Assembly: GCA_002428895.1 (NCBI GenBank) | Contig: DIYC01000174.1 | Location: 1,808-7,654, forward strand | Source of the DNA: Burkholderiales bacterium UBA6064 | GTDB lineage: Bacteria; Pseudomonadota; Gammaproteobacteria; Burkholderiales; Burkholderiaceae_B | Direction: 5' to 3' | DNA: 5,847 nucleotides | In this document: positions 5,105 through 5,847 of the stretch, in pieces | Layout: each line of letters starts with the position of its first letter | Position numbering within the stretch: the first letter of the stretch is position 1 | Program-made: the position numbers and the translations under genes | The notes under the pieces: generated by a model | What the model saw: only the letters and a program-made list of their open reading frames with translations | What the model was told of the DNA's origin: nothing | The model's database searches: none

Positions 5105-5847
5105 ATCATTTTATTTTGAAAAGCCCTGAGGAAGTTGTTGCTGAATTAAATGCTCGGGGATTTTATCCTGACTGTTCGGCGTTAAAACTGGACACCCGAG
5201 AGTTAACTGCTCAAGATATATTAATCGCTGTTCCTGGAAAGCAATTTGATCCTCGACGACAGGCAGAGCAATTAATTCAAAATGGCTCATGTGCTTTGGT
5301 GCTTGCTGAATGCGATAAAGAGGTCAATTACAGTTTGGCTCAAGTTATTTCGGTGAAGGGTTTAAAAAGCATGTTGGCCGAGATTGCTTGTTTGTATTAT
5401 GGGCATCCTTCTGCACAGTTGAAAGTCATTGCCGTTACCGGAACCAATGGTAAAACATCAGTCACTCGATGGTTGGCGCAACTATTGAATCATTTGAATC
5501 TAAAAGCCGGAGTGATTGGTACCTTAGGGTTTGGTTTGCCGGATCAATTGAAATCATGTAACACCTTAACAACACCAGATTCTGTCAGTTTACAGCGAAT
5601 GCTTTACGACATGAAGCGTGAGGGGTTTGAATGGGTTTGTCTTGAGGCGTCTTCGATTGGTCTTGAGCAGGGCCGGTTAAATGGTGTTAGGGTGGTTGCA
5701 GCTATTTATACAAACTTAACGCAAGATCATCTTGATTACCATCAAACTATGTTGGCTTATAAAAAGGCTAAAGAGCGTCTTGCTAGATTTGATGGGCTTG
5801 AATGCGTTGTCGTGAATGCGGACGATCAGGCTGCTATCGAGTTTGAA
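5101..5847 (+). CDS. murE: UDP-N-acetylmuramoyl-tripeptide ligase MurE, N-terminal part (3' end outside window)
   Basis: The first 249 codons of MurE are present. MurE is the cytoplasmic ATP-dependent ligase that adds the third amino acid, meso-diaminopimelate in most Gram-negative bacteria, to UDP-MurNAc-L-Ala-D-Glu. Visible motifs are LDTREL (30-35) in the UDP-binding N-terminal domain, the ATP-binding loop TGTNGKTS (113-120), TTPD (157-160), EASSIG (182-187), TNLTQDHLDYH (204-214), and AYKKAKERL with K224 in the place of the carbamylated lysine. The motif usually read as SSHG is SSIG here. The start ATG 5101 overlaps the ftsI stop as ATGA, and AGGGG at 5089-5093 is a well-placed ribosome binding site. 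The substrate-selecting DNPR region lies beyond the window, so diaminopimelate specificity is inferred from taxonomy only. Confidence 0.96.
   Translation, partial: MNHFILKSPEEVVAELNARGFYPDCSALKLDTRELTAQDILIAVPGKQFDPRRQAEQLIQNGSCALVLAECDKEVNYSLAQVISVKGLKSMLAEIACLYYGHPSAQLKVIAVTGTNGKTSVTRWLAQLLNHLNLKAGVIGTLGFGLPDQLKSCNTLTTPDSVSLQRMLYDMKREGFEWVCLEASSIGLEQGRLNGVRVVAAIYTNLTQDHLDYHQTMLAYKKAKERLARFDGLECVVVNADDQAAIEFE

Overview
The window is an ordinary chromosomal region carrying the 5' half of a dcw (division and cell wall) cluster, preceded by the RNase P RNA gene. The protein sequences, especially MraZ (ending NFTF), the short FtsL and the pyrC - DUF3025 - rnpB - mraZ order, look like a betaproteobacterium, most likely Burkholderiales. 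Base composition is low for that group (by eye mid-40s % GC, with A/T-ending codons), which suggests one of its AT-rich lineages. The genus cannot be named from sequence alone.

Layout, all on the + strand: 1-194 is the C-terminal end of dihydroorotase (pyrC). 265-1032 is a DUF3025 protein of unknown function. 1102-1494 is rnpB, a type A RNase P RNA with a promoter placed exactly for its 5' end. 1495-1719 is an AT-rich spacer holding the cluster promoter and a four-copy, 10-bp-phased MraZ operator. Then come mraZ (1720-2148), rsmH (2156-3088), ftsL (3085-3366), ftsI (3359-5104) and the first 249 codons of murE (5101 to the window end).

From mraZ onward the genes are packed as one operon: a 7-bp gap, then overlaps of 4, 8 and 4 bp, which implies translational coupling. 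MraZ is the probable autoregulator acting on the repeats in front of its own gene. RsmH methylates 16S rRNA. FtsL and FtsI are divisome membrane proteins, FtsI being the septal transpeptidase. MurE is a cytoplasmic ligase making the peptidoglycan precursor that FtsI later crosslinks. pyrC and the DUF3025 gene are a separate upstream pair, and rnpB is its own transcription unit.

I found no mobile element, CRISPR array, tRNA, or evidence of a novel multi-gene system. The points most worth a second look are the MraZ operator array, a sharply bounded GC-rich patch inside rsmH with shifted synonymous codon use, the lack of a clear terminator between rnpB and the dcw promoter, and the SSIG variant motif in MurE.
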